The position numbers and the translations under genes were made by a program. The notes below the pieces were generated by a model that was not told where the DNA came from, made no database searches, and worked only from the letters and a program-made list of their open reading frames with translations. A stretch of DNA of 6,433 bases from contig JANPDA010000520.1 in NCBI GenBank assembly GCA_031431235.1, positions 1 through 6,433 on the forward strand, given 5' to 3'. Positions 5,304 through 6,433 of this stretch are shown here, in pieces (position 1 is the stretch's first letter; each line of letters starts with the position of its first letter). Origin of the DNA: JANNSW01 sp031431235. Its GTDB lineage: Bacteria; Pseudomonadota; Alphaproteobacteria; Rhizobiales; Hyphomicrobiaceae.

Positions 5304-6433
5304 TCACCCACTGATGTCATACGCTGCCAGCGCCGCCATGTTGACGATGTCGCTGTCCTTGGCGCCCAGCGACACGATCTGGACGGGGTGCGTGAGGCCG
5401 ACGAGGAGCGGGCCGATCACGGTGGCGCCGCCCAGCTCCTGCAGCAGCTTGGTCGAGATCGAGGCGGAGTGGAAGGCGGGCATCACCAGCACGTTCGCCG
5501 TGTCCTTCAGCCGGCAGAACGGATAGAGCTTCCTCGCCTCGACCGAGAGCGCCACGTCGGCACCCATCTCGCCGTCGTACTCGAAGTCGACGCCACGGCT
5601 GTCGAGCAGCTGAACGGCTTCGCGCACGCGCTCGGAGCGCTCACCCTTGGGGTGGCCGAAGGTCGAGTAGGCGAGCATGGCGAGGCGGGGCTCCGAGCCG
5701 AGCCGGCGCGAGACCTTGGCCGCTTCCTCGGCGATATCGGCGAGCTCCTCGGCCGCCGGCATGTCGTGGACGCTGGTATCGGCGACCAGCACGGCGCGGC
5801 CATGGGAGAGGATCAGCGACACGCCGATCGCGGTGTGGCCGGGCTTCACGTCGAGCACGCGGCGGACGTCCTCGTAGGCCGTCGACCAGTTGCGGGTGAC
5901 GCCTGTCACCATCGCATCGGCATAGCCGAGCGCAACCATGCAGGCGCCGAAGATGTTGCGGTCGGTGTTGACCATGCGCCGGCAGTCGCGCAGCAGGAAA
6001 CCCTTCCTCTGCAGGCGCCGGTAAAGGTAGTCGGCGAACTCGTCGGCGCGGTCGGAGAGGGCCGCGTTGATGACGGTGAACTCCTTGCGCAGCTCGACGC
6101 CGGCTTCGCCGAACGCCTGCTTCACGCGCTCCTCGCGCCCGATCAGGATCGGCTGGCCCAGGCCGTGCGAGAGGAAGGTGTTGGCGGCGCGGACGACCTG
6201 GTCCTCCTCGCCCTCGGCGAACACCACGCGCTTGGGGTTGCGCCGCACCTTCTCGAAGATGCCCTGCAGCCAGCCCGCGACCGGGTCGAGGCGGGCGGAA
6301 AGACGAGCTGCGTAGGCATCCATGTCGACGATGGTGCGCCGGGCGACGCCCGAATCCATCGCGGCCTTGGCGACAGCGGTCGCAATGGCGCTGATGAGGC
6401 GGGGATCGAAGGGCGCCGGGATGATGTAGTCGG
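5304..6433 (-). CDS. maeB: NADP-dependent malic enzyme, MaeB type, C-terminal (phosphotransacetylase-like) part; 5'-truncated
   Basis: The frame is open to the right edge: codons 6360-6431 read DYIIPAPFDPRLISAI..., the well-conserved end of the malic enzyme NAD(P) domain, so the ATG at 6359 is internal and the gene continues beyond the window. 375 residues are visible, about half of the usual 750-770. Visible residues about 1-60 are the end of the malic domain and the linker; the rest is a phosphotransacetylase-like domain with NPKRVVFAEGEE, YADAMVTGVTRNW, YSTFGHPKG, DGEMGADVAL, ANVLVMPAFHSA and GATVIGPLLVGL. Large MaeB proteins decarboxylate malate to pyruvate with NADP+, and the PTA-like domain is known as a regulatory acetyl-CoA-sensing module rather than an active transacetylase. 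The C-terminus ends normally. It converges on apaG with a 200-bp gap containing hairpins. Confidence 0.95.
   Translation of the reverse strand, partial: DYIIPAPFDPRLISAIATAVAKAAMDSGVARRTIVDMDAYAARLSARLDPVAGWLQGIFEKVRRNPKRVVFAEGEEDQVVRAANTFLSHGLGQPILIGREERVKQAFGEAGVELRKEFTVINAALSDRADEFADYLYRRLQRKGFLLRDCRRMVNTDRNIFGACMVALGYADAMVTGVTRNWSTAYEDVRRVLDVKPGHTAIGVSLILSHGRAVLVADTSVHDMPAAEELADIAEEAAKVSRRLGSEPRLAMLAYSTFGHPKGERSERVREAVQLLDSRGVDFEYDGEMGADVALSVEARKLYPFCRLKDTANVLVMPAFHSASISTKLLQELGGATVIGPLLVGLTHPVQIVSLGAKDSDIVNMAALAAYDISG

Noticed and set aside
4997..5320. - strand frames across the apaG/maeB gap (107 and 212 codons) as small genes
   Set aside because: They overlap apaG antisense, have no recognisable domain or ribosome binding site, and the gap is dominated by hairpins.
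5304..6359. A stand-alone phosphotransacetylase (pta) gene starting at 6359
   Set aside because: The frame continues upstream to the window edge through the conserved malic enzyme segment DYIIPAPFDPRLISA, and the PTA-like motifs are of the MaeB type.

Overview
The window looks like a chromosomal segment of a GC-rich alphaproteobacterium. The evidence is the G/C-biased third codon positions over most of the window, an ETF-beta lysine methyltransferase homologue, an ApaG and a large MaeB-type malic enzyme with a phosphotransacetylase tail. Genus cannot be fixed from sequence alone. Nine protein genes are supported, two of them cut by the window edges. I see no rRNA, tRNA, CRISPR array or transposase.

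Left part (1-1027): a lower-GC gene pair on the + strand. The first gene is open from the left edge and encodes a protein of unknown function that I read as possibly OB-fold-like. It overlaps by 11 bp a PIN-domain protein with all four expected acidic residues. The layout resembles a toxin-antitoxin operon, but the first protein is not a recognised antitoxin. Base composition changes sharply near 1020-1080, so the pair is probably an acquired insert.

Middle part (1024-3958, + strand): an EVE-domain protein, joined to the PIN gene by an ATGA overlap, is joined by another ATGA overlap to an ETFBKMT/METTL20-like methyltransferase. After a 136-bp gap with a weak candidate promoter come two divergent tandem DUF1761 membrane proteins and a YieH-like HAD-IA phosphatase, spaced 17 and 14 bp apart and probably one operon.

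Right part (3969-6433): a CDP-alcohol phosphatidyltransferase (- strand) converges on the HAD gene and diverges from apaG (+ strand). The 136-bp divergent gap holds a near-perfect 26-bp palindrome whose two ends are outward-facing TTGACG boxes. apaG converges on maeB (- strand), whose PTA-like half and part of the linker are visible. The 200-bp convergent gap carries two strong tandem hairpins without T-tracts.

Most genes are ordinary housekeeping or accessory chromosomal genes. The items most worth a second look are the unknown-protein/PIN pair and its junction with the EVE gene, the palindrome between the divergent genes, and the hairpin cluster.
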